The notes: generated by a model not told the origin, from the letters alone. A DNA stretch of 64,000 nucleotides from Sideroxydans sp. (GCA_028707175.1 JAQTUV010000006.1:1-64000); one strand, 5' to 3'; shown: positions 1 through 9,637, counted from the stretch's first letter. Numbers and translations are program-made.

Positions 1-118
1 GCTTCATGATGTGCCACAAGATCGGCTTCCCGCCAATCTCGACCATAGGCTTAGGACGCGTCGATGTCTCTTCGCTGATTCGCGTTCCTAGCCCTCCGGC
101 AAGAATAACTGCCTTCAT
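1..118 (-). CDS. rfbF: Glucose-1-phosphate cytidylyltransferase, N-terminal part (gene runs off the left edge)
   Basis: Only the first 39 codons are in the window. They begin [13 protein letters not shown], the nucleotide-binding loop of sugar-nucleotidyltransferases, followed by [20 protein letters not shown], which is the form typical of RfbF enzymes that make CDP-glucose from CTP and glucose-1-phosphate. CDP-glucose feeds CDP-dideoxyhexose synthesis for O-antigen or exopolysaccharide. The gene lies downstream of the export genes on the same strand with a 111-bp gap, so it probably belongs to the same polysaccharide locus. A related NTP transferase is the alternative, but the [14 protein letters not shown] stretch favours RfbF. 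Confidence 0.85.
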   Translation of the reverse strand, partial: MKAVILAGGLGTRISEETSTRPKPMVEIGGKPILWHIMK

Positions 119-229
119 CGTATGTCTTCCATAACTTAATAAAATTTACTGAAAAAAACTACTCGCACTTATAACAAGAAAGTAATTATTAATATATCGA
201 TAATACCATCTTCCAACATAGCTCAACGC

Positions 230-1147
230 TCACCTCACAAAGCTTCTAATGCGATTCGTAATAAGCACACTTTCAAATAATAAAACGAAAAGTAACGCAA
301 AAAAGAAGCCTGCCAAACCACTCAAAAAAACAATAACCCCCCGCTTAGGTTTTACCTTGACATCTGGGGGAACGGCAGAATCCAACACCTTAAACGCAAA
401 ATCTTTTTGGGTATTTGCCATCATTATTTTCTTTCGTTCATTAGAAATTAATTCAAATAATATTTTGCGCATCTCTTCGACCTGAGTGCCAATTAACTCT
501 TTATTAAGATATTGAAGATTGCGCTCGCTGCGGGCAATTGCTTCTTTGGCTAAATAAAGATTTAATCGCTCAATCAATGAATTTGCCAAATCCGCAGCCA
601 ATTCGGCATCCTTCAAACTAAACGCAACACTCACTAGCTCCGTATTTTTATCTCTACTAACAGACATTACCTCATTCAAAAGCAAACGATGCGCATCCAT
701 TTGTCCTGGTTGCTTCTTCGGGTCTGCCTCAATCCATTTGTTAGCCGTTTTATCCCACTCATCCTCAAACAAAATCGGCATCAATTTTTTTTCTTGCACA
801 AACGTCCAGAGAAACTCTCTCGATTTGAGAACAGCCAAGTTTTCTTCCGCACTGCCTCCGCCACCAATCGATATACCTGCCATAGAGGCTAAGCCACCTA
901 AGCCACCTAAAGCCGAGGCCAATCCGCCTCCTTTAGCGCCTTCCGCGCTAACCGGTGCCAGCAATATTTCGGCTTGATAAATGTTAGGCAAGCTCATTGA
1001 TATTGCGGCGGCAATAAGGGCTGCCCCGAGTGATGTAAAAATGATGCTTTTTTTGTATTTAAGCAATGTGCGCAACAGCTCAAGCAAATCAATCTCGTCA
1101 TTAAGCACTTTGGATTGAACTACATTAGGCTTCATCTGCTCGCTCAT
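230..1147 (-). CDS. Wzz-family chain-length / polysaccharide co-polymerase protein
   Basis: This 305-residue protein has the Wzz/PCP layout: a short cytoplasmic N-terminus with EIDLLELLRTLLKYKK, a first membrane helix at about 33-52, a large periplasmic part, a Pro-rich stretch (PPDVKVKPKR) near 257-266 and a second helix at about 270-293. Such inner-membrane proteins set polymer length and work with the outer-membrane export channel. The periplasmic part carries a Gly-rich stretch (about 73-99), a low-complexity feature also known from other betaproteobacterial PCPs. Its start overlaps the stop of the upstream SLBB gene by four bases (ATGA), so the two are translationally coupled. No tyrosine kinase domain is present. 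Confidence 0.9.
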   Translation of the reverse strand: MSEQMKPNVVQSKVLNDEIDLLELLRTLLKYKKSIIFTSLGAALIAAAISMSLPNIYQAEILLAPVSAEGAKGGGLASALGGLGGLASMAGISIGGGGSAEENLAVLKSREFLWTFVQEKKLMPILFEDEWDKTANKWIEADPKKQPGQMDAHRLLLNEVMSVSRDKNTELVSVAFSLKDAELAADLANSLIERLNLYLAKEAIARSERNLQYLNKELIGTQVEEMRKILFELISNERKKIMMANTQKDFAFKVLDSAVPPDVKVKPKRGVIVFLSGLAGFFFALLFVLLFESVLITNRIRSFVR

Positions 1148-3936
1148 TTAAACACCCCAACCGTCTTCATTGATGCTAAGGAAACGCCCACTTGCATCAT
1201 CACTCTTGACCAATCCAAAGTGGCATCTAGGAAGTTAGACTGTTCGATGATCTGCGGCACGATAATGGTATCGCCTGGTTCAACACTCGCCACACTGTTG
1301 CTAAACCAGCCTTTTGAGCCAACATCCACTAGACCATTGGCGCGTACAACATAGAAATGCTCGACATCTCCTGTGCGAGTTGCCCCACCAGCCATTTTCA
1401 GATACACACTGGAATCGGTGTTGGGACGATAGACAAAAGCTGTTTGGTTATAAACCTCACCCAACACTTGCACCACATCTGGCCGCATAGGGATAACTAA
1501 TTTATCGCCATCTCTGATGGCGATATCGAAGGTGCTCTCTTTAAGTTTTTCAACATTATCCAATTCCACGACAACGCGCCCTGTCGCTTTGATAGATTTC
1601 AGTTGCTCAGCGATTCGTTTGGCATTTTCCAATTTTGCCAATTGTCGTGCGCGCAAAGCATCATCGCGCAACGTTGCCCCTGTAGCCTCCATCTTGGTCA
1701 CTTCAGCCTCAGTTTTACGAGCAAGCTCATCTAGCTGGGCTTGCTCATCCAGACGAACGGACTCACGTGTAAAGAAAGATGCACGAAGGTAAGCATCTTT
1801 CGTATAGCCGCCGGCTCGCATCAACACACTTGAAAGCCGTTCTCCCTCTTCGACCGGATACTTTCCTGGATGCACGACTTCACCTTGCAACTCTATCCAA
1901 GCACTGGGCTTCCAATTTGCGATGGTTCGAATGAACAGTTCATCATGTGGCTTAAGCTCCACATTGGCATTCGCGTTACCAGCCATTGCTTCACTCAGAT
2001 TCACCTCAAAATGGCTACTTACGCGACGCTCCCCATCCACAATGTCATAACGTGTTAATTCAGCTACTTTCAAATAGGCATCTTCGCTCGGGCCACCCGC
2101 TGCAAAAAGTAAATCAAGCAGCTTCATTGGCTCAGCAAATGGGTATTGACCCGGGTTCACCACCGTGCCGGAAATAAGTACGACATTTAATGGATCAATC
2201 GAGGATTTTGAAAAGATGTAAACCTGATCATCTGGCTTCAACATCAAATCGGCTTGTTTATCTTGTTTGACCAATAAGTTATCCAAAGAAACACGCACTG
2301 TAGAAACAGCCCGCGTCAAAGGATCGGTGCGCTGAATCAACGCATAATCAAGGAAAGCCCCTGGCAACAAATCATCTGGCGATTTAATCAACTCAGTGAG
2401 TGGCATATCCTTGTGCCAACCATATTGGCCTGGACGTTTAGCATGCCCCAACAACGAGACCATATTGGTACGCACCGCAGGAATGGGGAACAACATCAGA
2501 ATATCGCCATTCTTGATGTTCAGGCGCTCTTGCGAAGCAACATCGAGTAATGCACGATCTCCCGATGCCTCCAAACGATCAATTTGCATATGATTGACAT
2601 CCGCATCAGACAAAGCGCCGCCAGCCATCAACAACACATCTTGAACAGTTTTCTCTTCGTTTAATTCATAAATTGCAGGACGATTCGCTTTGCCTGCCAC
2701 ACCAACAACACGACCAAGAGGCGGAACAAAAACAACATCCCCAGCCATTAACCTACGATCACCGCGACTATCACCCTTCAACAAAAAGTCATACAAGTCG
2801 AGTTCATTAACCGTCTTGCCAGAACGCTTTAACTTGATATGACGCAACGAACCGCTTTTACTTACGCCGCCCGCAGCGAACAAAGCGTGCGACATCGTGG
2901 AGAAACCACTGATTAGATAAGACCCCGGATGCTCAACATCGCCCAACACAAACACGCGAATCGAACGTAAGCGCCCCATCGTAACGGATGCACTGACTCC
3001 CACCGACTTATTGCTTATTTGCTCGGCAATTGCCGCTTTCACCTGAGCGAAGCTCAAGCCTGCCACCGTTAGTGTCCCCACTTTCGGCAACTCAACCACA
3101 CCATTTCTATCCACTACAAGGGTCAATGTATCGTCACGGCTGCCGTAAAGCTGCACCAACAACTCATCACCTGGCCCCAAAACATATTCTGGGGGGACTG
3201 GAATATCAACCGCTGGTGAGAAAGTGCTTGGCGCACCTGAAAAAAGTCCATACCCATATTGCGAAATATCACTATCCACCTCACGCACAGAGGAGTTCTC
3301 TAAAAACCGCTCCCAAGCAGAACGTAACTCTTGATCTTGTTCCTTAGCTTGCGATGCACGCAACCGTTCAGTTTCGCGACGAAGTTCAAAAGGCGTCTTG
3401 GAAATAAGTCCGGATTCCCCCACTAAAGGTTTTGAATTCGAAGAATATTTTTCTTTCGGATTTTTCGAAAATTTTTCGTTTGCATCTAATGCATTTTTTC
3501 TATTCGGATCAGTTGCGAAATCTCTGCCCTCTTCACCTTGCACTCTAGCTTCTTGGGAATCGACGTTATTTGTTTTTTTACTGACCACTTTCAAGTCGGC
3601 ATTCAACCGCTCACGCATGGACTGTTCAACAACACTGATGGGCGCGTTTGCTTTTTCCAACTGCCGATCAAATTCAGATTGCGGCTGCGTCGATATATTT
3701 AAATTTTTCTGCTGGGGCTGCACAGCCTGCAGGTCTTTGTTCATCTCATCAGACTTGTTACTTCCTGACGACTTCAAATCATTACTTAACTTAAGCCCCC
3801 CTCCAGCAAGATACTGAGACTTCAATGCCTGAATTTGCTGATCGGACATCTGAGGAGTTTGTGCCTGAACGACACCAGGAAATGCGCAAAAAACTGATGC
3901 AATAAACAATGCATAAATATTTGATTTAATTTTCAA
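1144..3936 (-). CDS. SLBB-domain polysaccharide export outer-membrane protein (Wza-like, large form)
   Basis: This 930-residue protein has a signal peptide (LFIASVFCAFPGVVQA), a long polar Lys/Asn/Gln-rich segment, then a Poly_export domain (VPPEYVLGPGDELLVQLYGS) and several SLBB modules such as VLGDVEHPGSYLIS, LLGHAKRPGQYGW, ISGTVVNPGQYPF and LQGEVVHPGKYPV. Proteins of this type form the outer-membrane exit for capsule or exopolysaccharide. I placed the start at a TTG at 3936 because GGGGAG lies 5 bases upstream and translation then begins just before the signal peptide. An ATG at 3984 would add 16 residues but has a weak ribosome site. The gene is followed by the Wzz-like gene with a four-base overlap. 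Confidence 0.9.
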   Translation of the reverse strand: MKIKSNIYALFIASVFCAFPGVVQAQTPQMSDQQIQALKSQYLAGGGLKLSNDLKSSGSNKSDEMNKDLQAVQPQQKNLNISTQPQSEFDRQLEKANAPISVVEQSMRERLNADLKVVSKKTNNVDSQEARVQGEEGRDFATDPNRKNALDANEKFSKNPKEKYSSNSKPLVGESGLISKTPFELRRETERLRASQAKEQDQELRSAWERFLENSSVREVDSDISQYGYGLFSGAPSTFSPAVDIPVPPEYVLGPGDELLVQLYGSRDDTLTLVVDRNGVVELPKVGTLTVAGLSFAQVKAAIAEQISNKSVGVSASVTMGRLRSIRVFVLGDVEHPGSYLISGFSTMSHALFAAGGVSKSGSLRHIKLKRSGKTVNELDLYDFLLKGDSRGDRRLMAGDVVFVPPLGRVVGVAGKANRPAIYELNEEKTVQDVLLMAGGALSDADVNHMQIDRLEASGDRALLDVASQERLNIKNGDILMLFPIPAVRTNMVSLLGHAKRPGQYGWHKDMPLTELIKSPDDLLPGAFLDYALIQRTDPLTRAVSTVRVSLDNLLVKQDKQADLMLKPDDQVYIFSKSSIDPLNVVLISGTVVNPGQYPFAEPMKLLDLLFAAGGPSEDAYLKVAELTRYDIVDGERRVSSHFEVNLSEAMAGNANANVELKPHDELFIRTIANWKPSAWIELQGEVVHPGKYPVEEGERLSSVLMRAGGYTKDAYLRASFFTRESVRLDEQAQLDELARKTEAEVTKMEATGATLRDDALRARQLAKLENAKRIAEQLKSIKATGRVVVELDNVEKLKESTFDIAIRDGDKLVIPMRPDVVQVLGEVYNQTAFVYRPNTDSSVYLKMAGGATRTGDVEHFYVVRANGLVDVGSKGWFSNSVASVEPGDTIIVPQIIEQSNFLDATLDWSRVMMQVGVSLASMKTVGVFK

Positions 3937-3984
3937 AACGACTCCCCGAGCACTTAAGCGGCTATCACCAAAAATTTTATCCAC

Positions 3985-4128
3985 ATGGCCTATTCACGTG
4001 AATTAAAGAACAATAACTTGTTAAGCTATTATTCTTTTACACAGTAGTGCGAGCAGACAATTCCTCATCTGCTTTCGATTATACCTTGCTAGCGCGCAAG
4101 AACTCCAAACCACCGCCGCCCATCAAGT
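3985..4128. promoter_or_regulatory. Intergenic region upstream of the polysaccharide export operon, with an AT-rich hairpin
   Basis: The gap between the ybbP-like gene and the export operon holds an imperfect inverted repeat, AAAGAACAATA paired with TATTATTCTTT, at about 4007-4038. It could be an operator or a weak terminator of the operon lying to the right. No clear sigma-70 promoter was recognised. Confidence 0.35.
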
Positions 4129-6654
4129 TTAATAATCTGTCCGCAACACACGCATCGGCGGCAGCGTGATCACTTTACGAGTAGATAAGACTCCCGCAAT
4201 CACCACAATCAAAATTCCCCCTGCAATACCGAGCAACCAAATAAATAGATTAGCCTGATACGAAATTTCCAACACGAACAGCGCCAACACCCAACCTAGC
4301 AAAACTGCCCCAGCCGCAGCAAATAAACCGCTGATTGCGCCCAAAATTGCAAACTCAGCAATGTGCAACCGACGCAGATACGCACCATCCGCCCCCAAGG
4401 TACGCAGAATCGCCGCCTCGTGGCTGCGTTCGTCTTGCATCGCTAACAAGGCGGCATACAAAACCGCCAAGCCAGAAAGTAAGGTGAATAGGAACACCGC
4501 GCTCACTGTCTGCGCAATTTGATCCATGATGCTACGCACTTGCGCGATAACCGCCCCAGTATCAATCAGCAAGATGTTAGGAAAAGCACGCGACAGCGCA
4601 TCCCCCGCTTTAACCTGATCAGGCGGCAAATAAAAACTGGATAAATAACTAGTCGGAAAATCTTTCAGCAACTCGGGCGTAGTGATGACGAAGAAATTCA
4701 CCTTCATCGAATCCCACTGCACCTTGCGCAAATTGGTGACATGCGCAGTGAATTGACTACCCGCCACGTCATAAGTAAGTGAATCCCCCAATTTAATGTT
4801 CAAGGTTTTCGCAATGCCTTCCTCGACCGACAACTCTCCGTTAGCTTGCGGTGTCCACCAAGCCCCACTCACCACCTCGTTCCAACTGGGCATCTGTGCC
4901 ATATAAGAAAGATTGAACTCACGCTCCACCAAGGCTTGAGCACGCGGCTCGGCATAGCTATCGGCATTGACTGCCTTCTCATTGATGGCGATCAACCGCC
5001 CCCGCACCATCGGCTGTAACTCAGGTACAGGCAAGGTTTGTTGCTTAAAAAAATCTTGAATGGCTTGGAATTGGTCTGTCTGAATATTCACCGCAAATCG
5101 ATTCGGCGCATCCACGGGCAACTTACCTTGCCATGCCTCCAGCAAATCACCGCGCACCAAGGTCAGCACCAACAGCGCCATACCGCCCAAACTCAGCGCC
5201 ACCACCTGCACTGCCGCGCTCCTGCCGTGGCGCGCTAGATTGTTGAATGCTTGCCTCCAGTGAGCTTGAAAAAATCTCGAGTAGCGTGCTAAGCCCTGCA
5301 ACAACAACCACGCCAACCAGCCAAACAACAACAGCCCAACCAACAAACCGCCCAGCACCGCCAATCCTAATTTCAAAGAACCTGCGTGCCACAAAAACAA
5401 TCCCGCCAACACCGCCACGGCTAGACCATAAACCAGCCAAGCACTTGCCTCTGGCGCCCCTAACTCACGTCGCAACACGCGCAACGGAGATACCTTGCGC
5501 AACTGCAACAAAGGCAAGAAAGCAAAGCCCATCAGCAAAGCAAAACCACTCGCGGCGGCTTTGAGCAAAGGCAGCACACTCGGCTGCGGCAACGCTGCCT
5601 CACGCATCGATGCGATGCTTTCCACCAGCGCCGCTTGCGTGGCATAACCCAGCAAACCACCTAGCACCACCGCCACCAGCCCCAACAAAATGAATTGATT
5701 TGCGAACAACCACAACACCTGCCCTTGTTGTGCGCCAAGGCAACGCATCACAGCCACACCATCCAGATGACGCAACACAAAACGCCGCGCCGCCAACGCC
5801 ATCGCCGCGCCCGCCAAAATAGCCGCCGTCAACGCAGCCAACCCCAGGAAATGTTCCGCACGTTCCAACGCCGTACGAATCTCAGGGCGCGCATCGCGCA
5901 CATCTTCCAACTTCTCGTTAGATGACAACTTATCTTGCAACGCCGCCTTCAGCGCCCCCACCTGCGCAGCATCACCAGCAAACATCAAGCGATACGAGAT
6001 GCGGCTCCCTTCCTGTACCAAGCCCGTCGCCAACAAATCCGCCTCGTTCATCAATACCCGAGGCGCGAAACTGGCAAAACCGATGGACTGGTCGATGTCC
6101 TTCACGATGCGCGCCGCCACCTTAAGTCGCAGCGCCCCAATGCCCACCTCATCCCCCACCTGCATATCCAAGCGCCGCAACAATCGCTCATCGACCCAGA
6201 CCGTCCCGCGAACGGGAATGGTGGAATTTTGTAGGTCGGGTTTTAACCCGACACGGCCATCCTGTCGGGTTAAAACCCGACCTACATTCTCGCCATCAAT
6301 CTCAATCTTCCCCCGCAACGGATACCCCACCTCCACCGCCTGCATCTCGCTCAACAACACTTTCTCGCCAAACGACACCATGCTAGGGAATGTGCGACTC
6401 TGCACCACCTGCAAGCCTTTAGCTTCAGCAGATTGACGATAGTCAGAAGGAAGTGGACGTGTAGAAGTGATACGCAAATCTGCACCAATAAGACTCTGCG
6501 CCTGCTGTTGCAACGCCTGCCGCACACGGTCAGCGAATAGCCCCACGGTGGCCAAACTACCAACAGCCAGAACCAGCGCCAGTAGCAACACGCGCCATTC
6601 ACCTGCGCGCCAGTCGCGACGTAACAGATTCAACGAAAGACGAAATAGATTCAC
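4129..6654 (-). CDS. ybbP: YbbP-like FtsX-family ABC transporter permease
   Basis: This 841-residue inner-membrane protein has the MacB/FtsX layout seen in YbbP: one N-terminal helix (about 21-45), a large periplasmic domain, a block of helices around 265-400, several more helices, a second periplasmic domain and a C-terminal FtsX block (about 715-841). It overlaps the ABC ATPase gene by four bases, and that gene is divergent from a tesA-type esterase, reproducing the E. coli tesA/ybbA-ybbP arrangement. YbbAP is thought to extract hydrophobic substrates and pass them to TesA. Unusually, residues of the first periplasmic domain are encoded by a palindromic REP-like element at 6231-6285, read through in frame (for example VGRVLTRQDGRVGLKPD). 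Confidence 0.9.
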   Translation of the reverse strand: MNLFRLSLNLLRRDWRAGEWRVLLLALVLAVGSLATVGLFADRVRQALQQQAQSLIGADLRITSTRPLPSDYRQSAEAKGLQVVQSRTFPSMVSFGEKVLLSEMQAVEVGYPLRGKIEIDGENVGRVLTRQDGRVGLKPDLQNSTIPVRGTVWVDERLLRRLDMQVGDEVGIGALRLKVAARIVKDIDQSIGFASFAPRVLMNEADLLATGLVQEGSRISYRLMFAGDAAQVGALKAALQDKLSSNEKLEDVRDARPEIRTALERAEHFLGLAALTAAILAGAAMALAARRFVLRHLDGVAVMRCLGAQQGQVLWLFANQFILLGLVAVVLGGLLGYATQAALVESIASMREAALPQPSVLPLLKAAASGFALLMGFAFLPLLQLRKVSPLRVLRRELGAPEASAWLVYGLAVAVLAGLFLWHAGSLKLGLAVLGGLLVGLLLFGWLAWLLLQGLARYSRFFQAHWRQAFNNLARHGRSAAVQVVALSLGGMALLVLTLVRGDLLEAWQGKLPVDAPNRFAVNIQTDQFQAIQDFFKQQTLPVPELQPMVRGRLIAINEKAVNADSYAEPRAQALVEREFNLSYMAQMPSWNEVVSGAWWTPQANGELSVEEGIAKTLNIKLGDSLTYDVAGSQFTAHVTNLRKVQWDSMKVNFFVITTPELLKDFPTSYLSSFYLPPDQVKAGDALSRAFPNILLIDTGAVIAQVRSIMDQIAQTVSAVFLFTLLSGLAVLYAALLAMQDERSHEAAILRTLGADGAYLRRLHIAEFAILGAISGLFAAAGAVLLGWVLALFVLEISYQANLFIWLLGIAGGILIVVIAGVLSTRKVITLPPMRVLRTDY
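6231..6285. repeat. REPIN-like palindromic element inside the ybbP coding sequence
   Basis: Two arms, GTAGGTCGGGTTTTAACCCG and its reverse complement, face each other across a short spacer. Each arm is itself an imperfect palindrome (CGGGTTTTAACCCG), which is the structure of a REP doublet. A second, related doublet lies at 38349-38400. No RAYT transposase gene is in the window. The element is translated as part of the permease without interrupting the frame. Confidence 0.85.
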
Positions 6655-7319
6655 TGCACCACCTGCCCAGAAGCGAGACGTATCTGCTTACTACAACGTC
6701 GCGCCAAATTCTCATCATGGGTGACCAGTATCAGGGTCGTGCCTTGTGCGCGATTCAGCTCCAGCATGAGTTCGATGATTTGTGCGCCGGTGGTGGCATC
6801 CAGGTTGCCAGTGGGTTCGTCGGCGAAGAGGATTTTGGGTTGAGTGACGAAGGCGCGGGCGAGAGCGACACGTTGTTGTTCGCCGCCGGAAAGGTGTTTG
6901 GGTAGATGATGCACTCGTGCGCTTAAGCCGACTTGTTGCAATGAGGCTTGTGCTCGTTGGCGGGCGTCTTTGTTGCCTGCCAACTCCAGCGGCAGCATGA
7001 CGTTTTCCAATGCGCTCAAGGCTGGCAACAGTTGGAATGATTGGAACACGAAGCCTGCCAACTCGCCGCGCAAGCGGGCACGTCCATCTTCATCTAAGTT
7101 GAAGAGTGATTTGCCATTCAACAACACGCTGCCACTGCTGGGCACATCCAAACCTGCCAGCAGGCCGAGCAAGGTAGACTTGCCTGAACCCGATGCACCG
7201 ACGATGGCGAGACTTTCGCCCGCTTCGACCTCGATGCTGACTTCGTTCAGGATGACCAAAGGTTGATCTCCACTCTGCACTTGCTTGGTAAGACCTACTG
7301 CCTGCACAATCGCTGCCAT
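6651..7319 (-). CDS. ybbA: YbbA-like ABC transporter ATP-binding protein
   Basis: This 222-residue ATPase has Walker A GASGSGKST (41-49), the signature LSGGEQQR (143-150) and Walker B ILFADE (164-169) followed by PTGNLD, the pattern of the LolD/MacB/YbbA group. It powers the adjacent YbbP-like permease, which it overlaps by four bases. I chose the ATG at 7319; an alternative start at 7355 lies inside the divergent esterase gene. With the chosen start, the ATG overlaps the ATG of tesA on the opposite strand by two bases, so both promoters must lie inside coding sequence. Confidence 0.92.
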   Translation of the reverse strand: MAAIVQAVGLTKQVQSGDQPLVILNEVSIEVEAGESLAIVGASGSGKSTLLGLLAGLDVPSSGSVLLNGKSLFNLDEDGRARLRGELAGFVFQSFQLLPALSALENVMLPLELAGNKDARQRAQASLQQVGLSARVHHLPKHLSGGEQQRVALARAFVTQPKILFADEPTGNLDATTGAQIIELMLELNRAQGTTLILVTHDENLARRCSKQIRLASGQVVQ

Positions 7320-7932
7320 GAAATCATTCCTCAAGATCGTTTTGCTCACCGCCACCTTGGCGCTTTCTCACACCGCACTCGCGGCACAGACTGTTCTAGT
7401 GTTTGGCGATAGTTTATCAGCCGGATATGGAATCGCGCGTGACGATTCGTGGGTGAGTTTATTGCAGCAGTCCCTGAAAAAATCTCACCCGCAATTCTCA
7501 GTGATGAATGCCAGCATCAGTGGCGAGACAACTTCGGGCGGTGTGCGACGCATCACAAAAGCATTGCAGGAACATCGTCCCGCCGTGGTCATTTTAGAGT
7601 TAGGCGCGAACGATGGTCTGCGCGGAACATCGTTAGAGGAAACAGAGAAAAATTTGAATCAGATGATTCAGCTAGTTAAGAAGGGAAATGCCAAGGTGGT
7701 GTTGCTGGGCATTCAGATACCGCCTAATTACGGACTGGATTACGCAAAAAAATTTGGCGCGCTGTACCCAAAGATGAAGATGAGGCACAAAGTTGCTTTA
7801 GTGCCTTTCATGCTCAAAGACATTCCACCTGAGCAGTTCCAAGTAGATAACCTGCACCCCAATGCGGCAGCACAGCCGCAAATATTGCACAACGTGCTGC
7901 CCGCGTTAACACCGCTGCTTAGCGCAAAGTAA
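7318..7932 (+). CDS. tesA: TesA-type SGNH esterase / lysophospholipase (periplasmic)
   Basis: This 204-residue protein has a signal peptide (MKSFLKIVLLTATLALSHTALA) and the four SGNH blocks: GDSLS with catalytic Ser32, the Gly/Asn blocks ending in GAND (Asn98), and DNLHP with Asp177 and His180. TesA homologues hydrolyse acyl esters and thioesters in the periplasm. The gene is divergent from ybbA-ybbP, as in E. coli, which supports the functional pairing with that ABC transporter. An upstream in-frame start at 7285 would spoil the signal peptide, so I prefer 7318. Its 3' end overlaps the convergent sppA gene by 14 bases. Confidence 0.93.
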   Translation: MKSFLKIVLLTATLALSHTALAAQTVLVFGDSLSAGYGIARDDSWVSLLQQSLKKSHPQFSVMNASISGETTSGGVRRITKALQEHRPAVVILELGANDGLRGTSLEETEKNLNQMIQLVKKGNAKVVLLGIQIPPNYGLDYAKKFGALYPKMKMRHKVALVPFMLKDIPPEQFQVDNLHPNAAAQPQILHNVLPALTPLLSAK

Positions 7933-8872
7933 CGCCGCCCACCTGCGCACCGAAACCGGGGAAGTTACTTGCCATGCCTGCGCCGAACTTCTTGGCGATA
8001 CGATCCGCAAAGCCTTCATGCGTGGTGAAATCCACGATGTTTTCGACTTTAATGATGTCGCGCGCAACGGAATCCACGCTGCCGATTCCATCCGCCAAGC
8101 CCATCTCAATGGCTTTATCGCCACTCCAGAACAAGCCGCTGAACATCTCTGGCGTTTCTTTTAGGCGCTTGCCACGTCCTTGTTTCACCACATCGATGAA
8201 CTGCTGATGAATCTCGCCCAACATCGCTTTGGTAAAAGCATCGTGTTTAGGATTACGTGGTGAGAAAGGATCCATAAATCCTTTGTTCTCTCCTGCAGTC
8301 ATCAAACGACGTTCAACACCCAGTTTTTCCATGGTGCCCGTAAATCCGAAGCCATCCATCAACACACCAATCGAACCCACAATACTGGCTTTATTGACGA
8401 ATATCTTATCGGCTGCAGCAGCAATGTAATAACCGCCCGATGCGCACATATCTTCCACCACCACATACAGCGGAATCTGAGGATGTAACGTACGCAAGCG
8501 GCGAATCTCATCATTCACCAAACCTGCTTGCACTGGGCTACCGCCAGGGCTGTTCACGCGCATGATGATGGCCGCAGTGTTCTGATCTTTGAATGCCTCT
8601 TGCAAACTGCCAATGAGGTTATCGGCATTTGCCATACTGTCGCTAGAGATGACTCCCTGCAATTCGATCAGCGCAGTGTGTTTGTTACTCGATAGCGCGC
8701 CATCTGCATTCTCATCCGCCCACCCCATGATCAGGGTGAGAATCAAAAACAAATATCCGAATGTAAGCAATTTAAAGAAGATGCCCCAGTGACGCGCTCG
8801 ACGCTGCTCTTGGATCGCCGCCATCGCCAACTTCTCTAACACGCCACGTTCCCAATTATTTTCTTCAGACAT
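7919..8872 (-). CDS. sppA: Signal peptide peptidase SppA-like, short S49 peptidase
   Basis: This 317-residue protein has one N-terminal membrane helix (about 30-51) and a single S49 protease domain. Ser145 lies in CASGGYY and Lys197 in MTAGENKGF, matching the Ser/Lys dyad of short SppA enzymes such as that of Bacillus. It degrades cleaved signal peptides and other membrane-embedded fragments. The gene follows a HAD phosphatase gene with a 22-bp gap on the same strand, and its 3' end overlaps tesA on the other strand. A SohB-type function cannot be excluded. Confidence 0.9.
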   Translation of the reverse strand: MSEENNWERGVLEKLAMAAIQEQRRARHWGIFFKLLTFGYLFLILTLIMGWADENADGALSSNKHTALIELQGVISSDSMANADNLIGSLQEAFKDQNTAAIIMRVNSPGGSPVQAGLVNDEIRRLRTLHPQIPLYVVVEDMCASGGYYIAAAADKIFVNKASIVGSIGVLMDGFGFTGTMEKLGVERRLMTAGENKGFMDPFSPRNPKHDAFTKAMLGEIHQQFIDVVKQGRGKRLKETPEMFSGLFWSGDKAIEMGLADGIGSVDSVARDIIKVENIVDFTTHEGFADRIAKKFGAGMASNFPGFGAQVGGVTLR

Positions 8873-8894
8873 ATCTATCCCTCACAATCCATTA

Positions 8895-9551
8895 TTAAGC
8901 GTTCACTTTGAACCAAGCGCGCAATCCGTGAAAATCATCCAGCAAAGCCAATGGCGACAAGGCACGCAATTGGTCTTCAGGATGTGCGCCATGCGTGACA
9001 CCTACCGCATCCACACCTGCATTGATCGCCATCTGCAAATCATGCGTGGTATCACCGACCATCAATACTTGCGCCCGATCCAAGCCCAACTCATCCATCA
9101 ACTCATGCAACATCGCCGGATGCGGCTTGGAGAAAGTCTCATCCGCTGTGCGTGTAGCGATGAAGAATTCGCGCAGCCCACTACTATCCAGCACCCTGTC
9201 TAATCCCTTACGACTTTTTCCCGTCGCCACCGCCAGCAGATAACCAGCCTCTTTTAACTCAGCAATCGTCTCTGCCGCGCCATCAAACAAAGGAATCGAT
9301 TGATCCTGTGCCAAGAAATAATGACGATAACGATCCGCCAAGGGTTCGTGCATATGCGCCGGCGCATCCGGCACGGCATGCTGCAACGCCTGCGCCAAAC
9401 CCATGCCGATGACATGCCGCGCCGCTTCATCACTCGGCACAGTCAAACCAAGGTCGCGACATGCAGATTGGATCGACGTGGCGATGATCGCCGTGGAATC
9501 CATCACCGTGCCGTCCCAGTCGAACACGATCAAATCATATTTCTTTGCCAT
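8895..9551 (-). CDS. HAD-family hydrolase, phosphoglycolate phosphatase-like
   Basis: This 218-residue HAD subfamily IA enzyme has motif I DWDGTVMDST with the two Asp, motif II as ATGKSRKG, the Lys in FSKPHP and motif IV MVGDTTHD. It probably removes phosphate from a small metabolite; Gph-like activity is plausible but not provable from sequence. I chose the ATG at 9551 because AGGTGG lies six bases upstream; a GTG at 9560 would add three residues. In many betaproteobacteria this gene sits between rluC and sppA, whereas here rluC is about 4 kb away. Confidence 0.85.
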   Translation of the reverse strand: MAKKYDLIVFDWDGTVMDSTAIIATSIQSACRDLGLTVPSDEAARHVIGMGLAQALQHAVPDAPAHMHEPLADRYRHYFLAQDQSIPLFDGAAETIAELKEAGYLLAVATGKSRKGLDRVLDSSGLREFFIATRTADETFSKPHPAMLHELMDELGLDRAQVLMVGDTTHDLQMAINAGVDAVGVTHGAHPEDQLRALSPLALLDDFHGLRAWFKVNA

Positions 9552-9637
9552 GAGTACCACCTAAAAATGAGGCGCGGATTCTACCACCGAGCCAAGCGTC
9601 ACCTCGTATAATGCGCGCCCCTTCGATTGGTAACATC

